Shown piece by piece: positions 17,881 to 26,802 of a DNA stretch of 64,000 bases. Position 1 is the stretch's first letter, and every line of letters starts with the position of its first letter. The stretch spans positions 124,001 through 188,000 of the forward strand of contig CAVUIW010000022.1 in the NCBI GenBank assembly GCA_963741525.1, read 5' to 3'. This stretch comes from JANNSX01 sp963741525. GTDB lineage: Bacteria; Pseudomonadota; Alphaproteobacteria; Rhizobiales; Hyphomicrobiaceae. A program made the position numbers and the translations under genes. Under the pieces are notes generated by a model. The model made no database searches, was not told the origin of the DNA, and saw only the letters and a program-made list of their open reading frames with translations.

Positions 17881-18306
17881 ATGACCAGGAAGCTCACCAC
17901 CGCCGATTACCCGATCTCCGAAGCGCGTCCCGACCTCATCAAGGGGCGGCGCGGCAAGGGGCTGGAGGAGCTCACGCTCGACAAGCTCATCTCCGGCGAG
18001 GTGACGCTTGAAGATTTGCGCATTACACCCGAGGCCCTGAAACTCCAGGGCGAGGTGGCGGAGGCCGCTGGACGGCCGACGCTCGCCAGGAATTTCGAGC
18101 GCGCCGCCGAGCTGGCCGATTTGCCGCAAGACGTCATCATGCGCATCTACGAGCTGCTGCGGCCGGGGCGCGCCAAGTCCAAGGACGATCTGCTGGCCGC
18201 CGCCGCCGAGCTACGCGATCAATACAACGCCAAGCGCATGGCCGTCTTCGTCGAGGAGGCAGCCGAGGTCTACGAGAAGCGCGGGCTGTTCGTCCGCCGG
18301 TTCTGA
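17881..18306 (+). CDS. Diol/glycerol dehydratase small (gamma) subunit homologue, orphan
   Basis: The 141-residue sequence matches the PduE/DhaB-gamma family. DYPISEARPDLIK replaces the DYPL start, followed by LTLDKLISGEVTLEDLRITPEALKLQ, AGRPTLARNFERAAEL, PQDVIMRIYELLRPGRAK and the C-terminal FVEEAAEVYEKRG. In known enzymes this subunit caps the B12-dependent alpha/beta core that dehydrates 1,2-propanediol or glycerol. No large or medium subunit and no reactivase is in the window, so it either works with subunits encoded elsewhere or has another role. The ATG follows a GAGGAAA ribosome site. Confidence 0.85.
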   Translation: MTRKLTTADYPISEARPDLIKGRRGKGLEELTLDKLISGEVTLEDLRITPEALKLQGEVAEAAGRPTLARNFERAAELADLPQDVIMRIYELLRPGRAKSKDDLLAAAAELRDQYNAKRMAVFVEEAAEVYEKRGLFVRRF

Positions 18307-18398
18307 GACCGGCCTTCGGCAAAACCCCCCTTGCGTTGCCATCGCCAATCGCCAACATACGGCGCTCCAATCGCCTATCTCCCGAGGGACCCCGTCCG

Positions 18399-19133
18399 AT
18401 GATCGAGCAGCTTCTCGACCCCACCATCATTGTCAGCTTCCTGTCGCTTTCGGCCCTCGAGATCGTGCTCGGGATCGACAATGTCGTCTTCCTGGCGCTG
18501 GTGGTGTCGCGATTACCGCCCGAGCAGAGGAAGCGGGCGCGCCAGATCGGGCTTCTGCTGGCGCTTATCATGCGGATCGTCATGCTGTTCATGATCACCT
18601 GGATCATCGGTCTGACGGCAACGGTCATCAGCGCCTTCGGCAACGACTTCTCCTGGCGCGATCTCATTCTGCTCGCCGGCGGCCTCTTTCTGATTGCCAA
18701 GGGCGTCCACGAGATCCATCGCGGCATCGAAGGCCACAACGAGGAGATCACGGCCGGATCGGCGGCCGCCGCGGGCTTCACCTCGATCATTATCCAGATC
18801 GTGCTCATCGATCTCGTCTTCTCGATCGACTCCATCATCACTGCTATCGGCATGACGGATGTCGTCGGAGTGATGATTGCCGCCGTGATGGTGGCGATCG
18901 CCGTCATGTACTTCGCCTCCGAGGCCGTCAGCCGCTTCATCGAGCGGCATCCGACCACCAAGATGCTGGCGCTGAACTTCCTGCTGCTGATCGGCGTCGC
19001 GCTGATCGCGGACGGCCTGCATTTCCACATTCCGCGCGGTTACGTCTACTTCGCCATGGCGTTCGCCGCCCTCGTCGAGGTGTTCAACGTCGTCTCGCAG
19101 CGGCGTCGGCATAAGATCAATTTGGAGGAATAG
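18399..19133 (+). CDS. TerC family integral membrane protein
   Basis: This 244-residue protein has about seven hydrophobic helices. The family motifs are ALEIVLGIDNVVFLALV near residue 18 and the symmetric IVLIDLVFSIDSIITAIGM in the second half. Their acidic residues lie in the membrane and probably bind divalent metal. TerC/Alx proteins take part in manganese efflux, metal loading of exported proteins or tellurite resistance. The Met at 18399 is preferred because the sequence from there begins a normal TerC N-terminus. No riboswitch-like element is evident upstream, and dinB follows 10 bases later. Confidence 0.9.
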   Translation: MIEQLLDPTIIVSFLSLSALEIVLGIDNVVFLALVVSRLPPEQRKRARQIGLLLALIMRIVMLFMITWIIGLTATVISAFGNDFSWRDLILLAGGLFLIAKGVHEIHRGIEGHNEEITAGSAAAAGFTSIIIQIVLIDLVFSIDSIITAIGMTDVVGVMIAAVMVAIAVMYFASEAVSRFIERHPTTKMLALNFLLLIGVALIADGLHFHIPRGYVYFAMAFAALVEVFNVVSQRRRHKINLEE

Positions 19134-19143
19134 CCGGGACGGT

Positions 19144-20331
19144 ATGATCGAAGCTCTGTGCCGGGATTGCGTGCAGCTCGTGCCGGGCACTTCCGAAGTC
19201 TGCCCGGAGTGCGGGGGCACGCGCCTCGTCCACCACGCGGAGCTCGACGAGCTGTCGATCGGCCATGTCGATTGCGATGCGTTCTATGCCTCGGTGGAAA
19301 AGCGCGACCGGCCTGAAATTCGCGACAAGCCGCTGATCGTCGGCCATGCCGGCGGGCGGGGCGTGGTGACGACGGCCTGCTATATCGCCCGCACATTTGG
19401 CGTGCACTCGGCGATGCCGATGTTCAAGGCGCTGGAGGTGTGTCCGCACGCCGTGGTGATCACGCCCGACATGGCGAAGTACAAGGCGGTGTCGCGCGAG
19501 GTGCGCGGCATCTTCTCAGAGGCGACCGAGATCATCGAGCCGCTCTCGCTCGACGAGGCCTATCTCGATCTAGCGCATTCGCGCACCGGGCCGCCGCCGG
19601 TGGCGCTCGCCCGCATCGCGAGCCGCGTCGAGCGTGAGGTCGGAATCACGGTCTCGACCGGTCTTGCCCCGAACAAGCTCTTGGCCAAGCTCGCCTCCGA
19701 CTTCGACAAGCCGCGAGGATTTTCGGTCATCGGCCGTCGGGAGGCCGAGGACGTGCTGGCGCCGATGCCGGTGGGCAAGATCCACGGCGTCGGCGGCGTG
19801 TTGGCGCGAAAGCTCGCGGAAGCCGGAATGCCCGCTATCGGCGACCTGCAGGCCCGCAGCGAGATGGAGCTGACGACCCGGTTCGGACGCTTCGGCCGCC
19901 AGCTCTGGCACTATGCGCGCGGCGAGGATGATCGCCGTGTCACGCCCGACCGTCCCACGAAAAGTGTTTCGTCGGAAACCACCTTTGCCCGCGATCTGCG
20001 CTCGGCCGATCAGCTGGTTGAGGAGGCGAAGAGTTTGTGCGCGGACGTTGCCGTTTCGCTCGTCCGCCAGGAGCTGGCCGGGCTGGTCGTCGTCGTGAAG
20101 CTGAAGACCTCCGAGTTCAAGCTGATCTCCCGCTCGCGGCGGCTCGCCCATCCGACGCAGCGCGAGGCGCAGCTTTTCGAGGCAGCGAGCGCCCTCATCC
20201 GGCGGGAGGCGGACGGACGGGCCTTCCGGCTTCTGGGTGTCGGCGTCGATGTCCTGGCACCCGCCAGGGAGGCCGATCCGCCGGACCTGTTTGGCCTCGG
20301 CAACCTGTCCAGCCCTCGGTTAACAGACTGA
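19144..20331 (+). CDS. dinB: DNA polymerase IV with N-terminal zinc ribbon
   Basis: This 395-residue Y-family translesion polymerase has catalytic carboxylates in HVDCDAFYASVE and LSLDEAYLD, and the little-finger domain in the C-terminal third. It ends with a beta-clamp motif of the DLFGL type (PPDLFGLGN). It starts with CxxC-x10-CxxC (Cys6, 9, 20, 23), a zinc-ribbon-like extension before the polymerase core that E. coli DinB lacks. The start at 19144 is kept because this extension is well formed and the ATG lies 10 bases after the terC stop. Expression is usually SOS-linked, but no LexA box was identified. Confidence 0.93.
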   Translation: MIEALCRDCVQLVPGTSEVCPECGGTRLVHHAELDELSIGHVDCDAFYASVEKRDRPEIRDKPLIVGHAGGRGVVTTACYIARTFGVHSAMPMFKALEVCPHAVVITPDMAKYKAVSREVRGIFSEATEIIEPLSLDEAYLDLAHSRTGPPPVALARIASRVEREVGITVSTGLAPNKLLAKLASDFDKPRGFSVIGRREAEDVLAPMPVGKIHGVGGVLARKLAEAGMPAIGDLQARSEMELTTRFGRFGRQLWHYARGEDDRRVTPDRPTKSVSSETTFARDLRSADQLVEEAKSLCADVAVSLVRQELAGLVVVVKLKTSEFKLISRSRRLAHPTQREAQLFEAASALIRREADGRAFRLLGVGVDVLAPAREADPPDLFGLGNLSSPRLTD

Positions 20332-20506
20332 GGGGCGCGATGCGAGTTGCCGAACACACGGGTAACCGGAGGCCTTGCTGATCAAATCCAGGTGCCCAGG
20401 TTCCAAAAACCACCAATTGCTCTGGACGAATGCCCCATTACCGGCTCAAATCCGCCCGAGCCGAAGGGTTCTAAAAGGTTATCGAAAACAGGGAGGTTCC
20501 TAATCC

Positions 20507-21445
20507 ATGCCACTGAAGTCATTTCTTAGGGGCGCTGCGGTCTGCGCTGCGGCGCTTGCGACGAGCTTCGGGCTCGCCCAGGCCGCCGAGCTCGGCGCCA
20601 AGGACGAGGCGATCAAGCTCGCCGTCCTCGAATGGACGGGCAACAACGTCTCCGTCCACATGGCCGGCCAGCTGCTCGAGAAGTTGGGCTACAAGGTCGA
20701 GTATGTGACGGCCGGCAGCTTCCCGCAGTTCTCCGGTCTCGCCGATGGCAGTCTCCACGCCACCATCGAAGTCTGGATGAACAATGTCGGCGACATCTAT
20801 CCCAAGGTGAAGGAATCCGGTCAGATCGAGGATCTCGGCAACCTGAAGCTCGAGACCAAGGAAGGCTGGGTTTACCCGAAGCACATGGAGCAGATCTGCC
20901 CCGGTCTGCCGGATTGGACCGCGCTCCAGCAGCCCGATTGCGTCAAGGCACTCGCCGCGCCGGATACGGCGCCCAACGCCCGCTTCCTCGACTATCCGGC
21001 GGATTGGGGTTCGCGCGCCGCGACCATCCTTGCAGACAACAGCATGCCCTATCAGGCTGTCGCTGCCGGCTCTGAAGGCGCGCTCGTCGCCGAGCTGGAA
21101 GCCGCAACGGCCGCAAAGAGCCCGCTCGTCATGATGTTCTGGGGGCCGCACTACGCGCTCGCGCAGAGCGAGGTCGGTTGGGTGACCATGCCGCCCTGCA
21201 AGTCGCAGGATAATGCGCATTGCATCAATGCACCCGAGGTCCACAAGATCGCGTGGTCGGGATTCGGCAAGCAATGGCCGGCGGCCTATGAGTTCCTGAA
21301 GCTCTTCGAGGTCAACGCAGTGGAGCAGGAAAAGATGATGCTCCGGATCGACAAGGGCGGCGAGAACATCGATGCGGTCGTCAAGGAGTGGATCGATGCG
21401 AACGAGGCGCGCTGGGGCGCCTGGATCAAGGCCGCTCAGGGCTGA
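20507..21445 (+). CDS. Glycine betaine/choline-type ABC transporter substrate-binding protein
   Basis: This 312-residue periplasmic protein has a signal peptide (MPLKSFLRGAAVCAAALATS, cleavage near AQA-AE). The OpuAC-type fold is visible in VLEWTGNNVSVHMAGQLLEKL, GSLHATIEVWMNN and SPLVMMFWGPHYAL. The aromatic-rich segments supply the quaternary-amine cage in this family. A GGGAGG ribosome site lies upstream. It is the first gene of a three-gene importer with the ATPase and double permease. The ligand may be glycine betaine, proline betaine or choline. Confidence 0.87.
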   Translation: MPLKSFLRGAAVCAAALATSFGLAQAAELGAKDEAIKLAVLEWTGNNVSVHMAGQLLEKLGYKVEYVTAGSFPQFSGLADGSLHATIEVWMNNVGDIYPKVKESGQIEDLGNLKLETKEGWVYPKHMEQICPGLPDWTALQQPDCVKALAAPDTAPNARFLDYPADWGSRAATILADNSMPYQAVAAGSEGALVAELEAATAAKSPLVMMFWGPHYALAQSEVGWVTMPPCKSQDNAHCINAPEVHKIAWSGFGKQWPAAYEFLKLFEVNAVEQEKMMLRIDKGGENIDAVVKEWIDANEARWGAWIKAAQG

Positions 21446-21549
21446 TCGTTGATCGAAGAATGTGAGCGGCGTGGTGTGCAACGGCATGCCACGCCGTGTT
21501 TGACCGGCGCGTTTCATTACGCCGGTGATCCGAATGGAGTGATGGGCGC

Positions 21550-22656
21550 ATGTGCCGAGCCGCTGCCGCTTCGGCCGAGCCGCTGCCAGTGATCAGCAGT
21601 GCAGATTCACGCGCCATCAAGCTCTCGTGCCGGAATGTCTGGAAGGTCTACGGACCGGACCCGTCAGTTGAGTTCAGCGGGCCGAACGCAGCGCAAGCGG
21701 CTGACGCCCGCCTCACCCGGCTTCGCGCCTGCAATCACATCGCCGCCGTCGCCGATGTCTCCTTCGACATTTATGCCGGCGAGATCTTCGTCATCATGGG
21801 GCTGTCGGGCTCCGGCAAATCGACACTCGTCCGCTGTCTATCGCGGCTGATCGAGCCGACCTCGGGCGAGGTGCTGCTCGACGGACGTGACCTCCTTAAA
21901 TGCACCGAGGCAGAACTCATTGAGCTGCGCCGTCACACCATGGGCATGGTGTTTCAAAGCTTCGGGCTGCTGCCGCATCTGAATGTGCTCGACAACGTGG
22001 CTTTCCCGCTCCGCCTGCAGGGCAAGTCCACAGCCGAGCGGCGCAGGCGCGCCCAGGAGATGATCTCACTGGTCGGCCTGGAAGGCCGGGAGACCTCCTA
22101 TCCGCATCAACTCTCGGGCGGCCAGCAGCAGCGCGTCGGCATCGCCCGATCGCTCGCCGTCGGCCCCGAGCTCTGGTTCCTCGACGAGCCCTTCTCGGCG
22201 CTCGATCCCCTCATCCGCAAGCAGATGCAGGAGGAATTCCTGAGACTTCAGCGGCTGCTCAAGAAGACGATCGTCTTCATCACGCATGACATCACCGAGG
22301 CTTTCCGTCTTGCCGACCGGATGGCGCTCATGCGCGAAGGACAGATAATTCAGATGGGCCGGCCGGCCGACATCGTGCTGGCGCCGGCCGACGACTACGT
22401 CGCGCAGTTCACCGAGGACGTGCCGCTGCTCCGCGTCATCACCGCGGGCGATCTCGCAACGGCCAACGGCAATAGCGGCAACGGACTCGAGCGGGTCACG
22501 GCGGACACGACACTCGAGCAGCTTGTGCCGCGGCTGGCGCGGGGCTGCAAGGGCTTCGACGTCGTTGGCGTGGACGGAGCTGCCGTTGGCGTGCTCGAGG
22601 CCGAGACGGCGCTCGCCATGCTCGCCACTTCCGAAAGGAAGCGGGCCGCGCCATGA
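21550..22656 (+). CDS. proV: Glycine betaine/proline ABC transporter ATP-binding protein
   Basis: A 368-residue ATPase. After an N-terminal extension typical of ProV/OpuAA (VWKVYGPDP, about residues 30-60), it has Walker A GLSGSGKST (near 83-91), the signature LSGGQQQRVGIARSL, Walker B LWFLDEPFSALD and the switch His ITHD. The C-terminal portion is CBS-like but short. The stop overlaps the permease start (ATGA at 22653-22656), indicating coupled translation. It energises import of compatible solutes or betaines. Confidence 0.9.
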   Translation: MCRAAAASAEPLPVISSADSRAIKLSCRNVWKVYGPDPSVEFSGPNAAQAADARLTRLRACNHIAAVADVSFDIYAGEIFVIMGLSGSGKSTLVRCLSRLIEPTSGEVLLDGRDLLKCTEAELIELRRHTMGMVFQSFGLLPHLNVLDNVAFPLRLQGKSTAERRRRAQEMISLVGLEGRETSYPHQLSGGQQQRVGIARSLAVGPELWFLDEPFSALDPLIRKQMQEEFLRLQRLLKKTIVFITHDITEAFRLADRMALMREGQIIQMGRPADIVLAPADDYVAQFTEDVPLLRVITAGDLATANGNSGNGLERVTADTTLEQLVPRLARGCKGFDVVGVDGAAVGVLEAETALAMLATSERKRAAP

Positions 22657-24764
22657 CGACCGCCGCACTCGAGGATTTCCGGGGACAGTCTTCGACACCT
22701 AATAATTCGGTGCTGGCGTGGCTCGCGGTCGGAGCGCTGGCGCTGCTCTGCGCCTGGCAGTCTGCCGCCCAGCCCTGGCTCGTCACCTACCCGGCAACTT
22801 GGAACGTCCCCTTCGCGAGCGGTTTCAACGCCGTGTTGGAAGTCGTCCTACCGGTGGTCAAGCCTTACTTCCGGGTGATCTCGCAGCTCCTCGATTTGCC
22901 CATGCGCGCCATCAAGGACGGTCTAGCCTGGCTGCCCTGGCCGGTCGCGATCGTGCTCATCACGGCGATCGCCTATCGCTCGCAAGGCTGGCGGCTGGCG
23001 CTGTTCGCGCTGGTGACGCTGCTCTACATCTTCTTCGCGGGCTACTGGCGGCAGAGCATGAACACGCTGGCGCTGGTGGTGCTGGCGGTGCCGCTCTCCG
23101 TCGGCTTCGGCTTCTGGATCGGCATTCTCGGCTATCGCTATCCCAAGACCCGCAGCGCCATCAACGCGACCATGGATCTGATGCAGACCATGCCGTCGTT
23201 CGCCTATTTGATCCCGCTGCTCCTGCTGTTCGGCTTCGGCCCGGTCGTCGGCCTCATCGCCAGCGCGATCTACGCGCTGCCGCCGATGGTGCGCAACACC
23301 ATGCTCGGCCTCGAGCTGGTGCCTCAGAGCATCAAGGAAGCCTCGACCATGAGCGGCTCGACGGCGCGCCAGCGCTTCTGGCTCGCCGAGGTGCCTTCGG
23401 CCAAGGCGCAATTGCTGGTCGGGCTCAACCAGACCTCCAACTACGCGCTGAGCATGGTGATCATCGCCGCCATCATTGGCGGCTTCGAGGACATCGGCTG
23501 GGAGGTGCTCTCCTCCATGCGCAAGGCCGCATTCGGGCAGAGCCTCGCCTCAGGCATCGTCATCGCGCTGCTCGCCATCCTGATCGACCGGATCATGTTG
23601 GGCTTCGCCTTGAAACAGCAGCAAGGTGTGCAAGCACCCAAGGGATTTCTCGATGGCGGGCGCTTTCCCGCGCTTCTGGTGGCGAGCCTCGCAGCCGCTT
23701 TGGCGGTGCATGCCTTCTCGCTGACTTGGGCCCAAGACGCACCGGGCGCGGAGGCCCGCGTCGGCATAGCACTGCTCAACGACTGGCTGCTCGTCATCGT
23801 CAAGAATTACGCGGCCATCTTCGACTGGTTGAAGAACGCGGCCTTCTACGCCCTGTTGCTGCCCGTCCGGATCGGCATCAAGGGTTGCGCGACGCCCGCC
23901 GTCTGGGGGTTCGAGCTGACACCGGGGCTCATCGCACTTTATGCAGCTGGCGTGCTCGGACTTGCGCTCTTGGCTGCGGCGCGCTTCGGCTGGCGAGCCT
24001 CGATTACCGTCATCACTCTTGGCCTCATCCTCTACTTCGGCTTTGGCGGGCTGCCCTGGCCCATCTTCATCGCCGTGCTCGGTCTGACGGCCTACGAGGT
24101 CGGCGGCACGCGGGTCGCTGCCGTCACCATCGGTGGGCTGCTTTTCATATTGCTGACGGGGCTCTGGGGCTTCCTGATGCAATCGGTCTATCTCTGCGCG
24201 CTCGCCGTCCTGTTCTGCGTTCTCATTGGCGGCGGGCTAGGCATCTGGGCTGCCGAGAACGACCGCGTTTCTCGTGTCTTGCGGCCGATCAACGACGCGC
24301 TGCAGACCATGCCGCAGTTCGTCTTCCTGATCCCGGCGCTGATGCTGTTCAAGGTCGGCGACTTTACTGCCCTCATCGCCGTGATGCTCTACGCGATAGT
24401 GCCGCCGATGCGTTATGTCGAGCATGGGCTTCGCACGGTCCCGCCGCACATTGTCGAGGCGGCACGGCAGATGGGCGCGAGCCCGCGTCAGCTGCTCTGG
24501 CGGGTGAAGATGCCGCTCGCTCTGCCCGTCGTCATGCTCGGGCTCAATCAGACGATCATGGCGGCGCTGTCGATGCTGACGATCGCGGCCCTCGTCGGCA
24601 CGCGGGATCTCGGCCAGCAGGTTTATGTCGCGCTGAGCAAGGCGGATGCCGGCATGGGCCTCGCCGCCGGTTTTGCCATCGCGCTCATCGCTACAATGTC
24701 CGACCGCATCATCCAGGCGTGGGCGAGCAATCGGCCGGGGGCAGCGCCTCCCCCCAGTCACTGA
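22653..24764 (+). CDS. proW: Fused double permease of the betaine ABC transporter
   Basis: 703 residues, about twice the length of ProW. Two complete permease modules follow each other. The first (about 70-330) has the EAA-like loop ELVPQSIKEASTMSGSTARQRFWLAEVP. The second (about 420-695) has HGLRTVPPHIVEAARQMGASPRQLLWRVKMP. Each has five to six TM helices and the SMLTIAAL-type end segment. The fusion gives both transmembrane halves in one chain. It is translationally coupled to the ATPase gene. Confidence 0.9.
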   Translation: MTTAALEDFRGQSSTPNNSVLAWLAVGALALLCAWQSAAQPWLVTYPATWNVPFASGFNAVLEVVLPVVKPYFRVISQLLDLPMRAIKDGLAWLPWPVAIVLITAIAYRSQGWRLALFALVTLLYIFFAGYWRQSMNTLALVVLAVPLSVGFGFWIGILGYRYPKTRSAINATMDLMQTMPSFAYLIPLLLLFGFGPVVGLIASAIYALPPMVRNTMLGLELVPQSIKEASTMSGSTARQRFWLAEVPSAKAQLLVGLNQTSNYALSMVIIAAIIGGFEDIGWEVLSSMRKAAFGQSLASGIVIALLAILIDRIMLGFALKQQQGVQAPKGFLDGGRFPALLVASLAAALAVHAFSLTWAQDAPGAEARVGIALLNDWLLVIVKNYAAIFDWLKNAAFYALLLPVRIGIKGCATPAVWGFELTPGLIALYAAGVLGLALLAAARFGWRASITVITLGLILYFGFGGLPWPIFIAVLGLTAYEVGGTRVAAVTIGGLLFILLTGLWGFLMQSVYLCALAVLFCVLIGGGLGIWAAENDRVSRVLRPINDALQTMPQFVFLIPALMLFKVGDFTALIAVMLYAIVPPMRYVEHGLRTVPPHIVEAARQMGASPRQLLWRVKMPLALPVVMLGLNQTIMAALSMLTIAALVGTRDLGQQVYVALSKADAGMGLAAGFAIALIATMSDRIIQAWASNRPGAAPPPSH

Positions 24765-24766
24765 CG

Positions 24767-25360
24767 ATGCTGATGTTCGTCGAATACATCGGCCGTCCGC
24801 ACGGCGTCCCGATCGACCTCTTCCACAAGCACGCGCGCCAGGACTGGCCGGCAAGCGAGGACGTCGTCGTCGCCAATCTGGCGCGCATGAACAAGCTCGG
24901 ACCCGAGCCGCACTACATGTGCTGGTGGGGAATCAATTCGCTCGCCCGCGTCGATGAGTGGCAGGCCTACTACACGTCCGAGGCGGGCCGCTTGCACCTC
25001 GCGGAGTCGGGGGACGCCAACGTGTTGGACTTCCAACAGCACGGCTTGTTCGACATAGTGCAAGGCAGCGGCGCGGTCGGAGGCGGGCTGCACATCGCCG
25101 AGTTCTTCAATGCAGATGATCTCTGGAGTGGAGAACTCGCAGACGCCTTCAACGCCCGAGCCGAATCCGCCACGCCCGGCCGCCTTGCTTATGTGCTGAA
25201 GCGGATTGGCCTGCTGGCGCCTGATCCCGGCGGCATCGCGCTATGGACCTTCCCGTCGCTCGCCGCCGCCGAGCCGTTTCTAAGAACACCGTTGGCGAAG
25301 GGCGAGCTGACGGTTACGGCACGCGGAGTTTATCGCCCGATGGGCGAGGAGGGGACGTGA
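24767..25360 (+). CDS. Hypothetical protein, possible EthD/dimeric alpha-beta barrel fold
   Basis: This 197-residue protein is of unknown function. It starts 2 bases after the permease stop, so it belongs to the same transcript. The first half (MLMFVEYIGRPHGVPIDLFHKHA, with DEWQAYYTSEAGRLHLAESGD) and the second half (GLHIAEFFN, ALWTFPSLAAAEPFLRTP, then a final strand) look like two repeated beta-alpha units of the ferredoxin-like dimeric alpha-beta barrel group. That fold assignment is an inference. Its stop overlaps the GTG start of the split VOC gene. The same frame stays open far upstream within the permease gene, but that is shadow reading. Confidence 0.6.
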   Translation: MLMFVEYIGRPHGVPIDLFHKHARQDWPASEDVVVANLARMNKLGPEPHYMCWWGINSLARVDEWQAYYTSEAGRLHLAESGDANVLDFQQHGLFDIVQGSGAVGGGLHIAEFFNADDLWSGELADAFNARAESATPGRLAYVLKRIGLLAPDPGGIALWTFPSLAAAEPFLRTPLAKGELTVTARGVYRPMGEEGT

Positions 25361-25476
25361 CGGCACGGTTTCTGCACATGTGTGTCGGCGTCCGCGACTT
25401 GCCGCGCGCGGAAGTCTTCTATCGCGAGGCCTTGGGGCTCGAGGTGCTGGATCGCTACAAGAGTCCGGAAGGCTGA
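25357..25476 (+). pseudogene. VOC/glyoxalase family protein, N-terminal fragment
   Basis: The GTG start overlaps the preceding stop (GTGA). It reads about 39 residues of a lactoylglutathione-lyase-like first half (HMCVGVRDLPRAEVFYREA, GLEVLDRYKSPEG) with a metal His near residue 7. It then runs into a stop at the junction with IS66 sequence. The matching remainder continues at 26803. Confidence 0.8.
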
Positions 25477-25814
25477 GCCTTGGCGCCCTCCTGCTTGACG
25501 ATCTCGCTCGTCTTCTCCGCTGCAGCATCTTCCGCGCCGAACGCCGTCTCGACGTCCTCCAGCGCCAGGTTCATCTGATCGTCGCCGATGCGCTCCGAGC
25601 GGCGCCCGAACTGCGCCCGGCGCAGCACGGCGATGATGTGGTCGAGACGCTCGTTCTGCGCTGTCAGTCGATCCACCTCGGTGGCGAGGACCGCCTCTCT
25701 GTGCACGAGCCGGTCGCGCTCGGAGGCAAGCCTGGCGTTGTCGGCACGCGCCGACATGATCAGAGCCTTGAGGGTTTGCAAATCATCGGGGAGATTTTCG
25801 AGCGATAGCGCCAT
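25470..25814 (-). pseudogene. tnpC: IS66 transposase TnpC, N-terminal fragment
   Basis: The Met at 25814 starts MALSLENLPDDLQTLKALI, followed by the leucine-zipper-like region and RAQFGRRSERIGDDQMNLALED, which is characteristic of the TnpC N-terminus. About 108 residues remain (through EIVKQEGAKA) of the roughly 500 expected. The DDE catalytic domain is absent, so this copy cannot transpose on its own. Confidence 0.85.
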
Positions 25815-25875
25815 GCAGGCAGAATCGCTGATTTGCCCGAGGTCGCGCCACCTCGGAATCGACGGAGTCTGTGGA

Positions 25876-26265
25876 TCATTGCGTCGCTGTGGGCCGCATG
25901 ACACGGCGCGCATGCACGCGGCTCCAGTCGAGCCCTTCGAGCAGCGCCGAGAGCTGCGCCGGCGACAGCCGCATGACGCCGTCCTCGATCCTCGGCCAGC
26001 GGAACTTTCCTCCTTCCAGACGCTTGGCCAGCAGACACACACCGGTGCCGTCCCAGAACAGGAGCTTGACGCGATCGGCCCGCTTGGCGCGGAACACGTA
26101 GATCACACCGGAGAATGGCTCGCACTTGAACTCGGATTGAACGATCGCCGCCAGCCCGTCCATGCCCTTGCGGAAGTCGACGGGCTTCATCGCCACCAGC
26201 ACACGCAGGCCGGTTGCGGGTGGGCAACCGAAGGCCAGAGAAGAGTTGGTCGGCGGAACGATCAT
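25876..26265 (-). CDS. tnpB: IS66 accessory protein TnpB
   Basis: A 129-residue protein starting at the ATG at 26265 (MIVPPTNSSLAFGCPP). It carries the TnpB core LVAMKPVDFRKGMDGLAAIV and VKLLFWDGTGVCLLAKRLEGGKFRWP. Its start overlaps the tnpA stop (ATGA), as is usual in IS66 elements. The frame looks complete, although the element is truncated downstream. Confidence 0.92.
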   Translation of the reverse strand: MIVPPTNSSLAFGCPPATGLRVLVAMKPVDFRKGMDGLAAIVQSEFKCEPFSGVIYVFRAKRADRVKLLFWDGTGVCLLAKRLEGGKFRWPRIEDGVMRLSPAQLSALLEGLDWSRVHARRVMRPTATQ

Positions 26266-26741
26266 GGCGTCCTGCCGGAGGCGGGCAAGTGAAGAGCCTT
26301 CACGGCCTGCAGCACCGTCATGAGGGTGTCGCCGTCGACGCAAGATCGGACCCGGATCAGCGTGCCGCAAACGACAATCTCGATCAGACTGCCGTCTGCG
26401 GCCGCATCGCGTTTGGGCCTGCCCGCTCGGCCCCTGGCAGGCGGCGAAGCGTCAGTGACCATGATCGGCGCGAAGGCCGATTGTCCCGACGGCTCGGCCG
26501 GGCGAAGCGTGCGCATTTGGTTGCGCCAGGCAAACAGCTGCTGCGGCCTCATTCCGTGACGGCGGGCCACGTCAGAGACGACCGCGCCCTCCTCGAGCGT
26601 CTCCATCACGATCCGCGCCTTCGCCTCGGCAGACCAGCTGCGCCGGCGCCCAACGCCCGTGATCACCTCGACACGCTCAAAAGCGTCGGTCTTGGTGTCA
26701 ACCGTACGGTCAACCATACGCTCAAATCGATCCCGTCCCAT
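26262..26741 (-). CDS. tnpA: IS66 transposase accessory protein TnpA
   Basis: A 159-residue protein with a helix-turn-helix (RRSWSAEAKARIVMETLEEG and VSDVARRHGMRPQQLFAWR, about residues 32-70), then a basic linker and the C-terminal IVVCGTLIRVRSCVDGDTLMTVLQAV. This is the standard TnpA layout. It is the first gene of the element and is coupled to tnpB. Confidence 0.92.
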   Translation of the reverse strand: MGRDRFERMVDRTVDTKTDAFERVEVITGVGRRRSWSAEAKARIVMETLEEGAVVSDVARRHGMRPQQLFAWRNQMRTLRPAEPSGQSAFAPIMVTDASPPARGRAGRPKRDAAADGSLIEIVVCGTLIRVRSCVDGDTLMTVLQAVKALHLPASGRTP

Positions 26742-26802
26742 GAGACGGAATCATTCCCCTCTCCGGCAAGATGGAGAAGGTGGGGACGGGGCACCGCTCC
26801 GG

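Larger units (their letters stand above)
25477..26802. mobile_element. Truncated IS66-family element inserted in a VOC gene
   Basis: It contains tnpA, tnpB and the first third of tnpC in the usual IS66 order on the minus strand. The tnpC end and its terminal inverted repeat are missing on the left. On the right, about 60 bases separate tnpA from the resumed VOC reading, and I cannot identify a standard IS66 end there. Boundaries are set by where VOC coding stops and resumes. Both junctions contain tccgga, but in different codon phase. Confidence 0.8.

Noticed and set aside
22718..24766. Very long open frame overlapping the double permease, continuous with the gene at 24767
   Set aside because: It is shadow reading of the permease gene with Arg/His/Gly-rich sequence. 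Only the part from 24767 has natural composition.
25357..26802. Target-site duplication at the IS66 boundaries
   Set aside because: Both junctions contain tccgga, but in different codon phase and with no clear terminal inverted repeats, so I cannot call a duplication.
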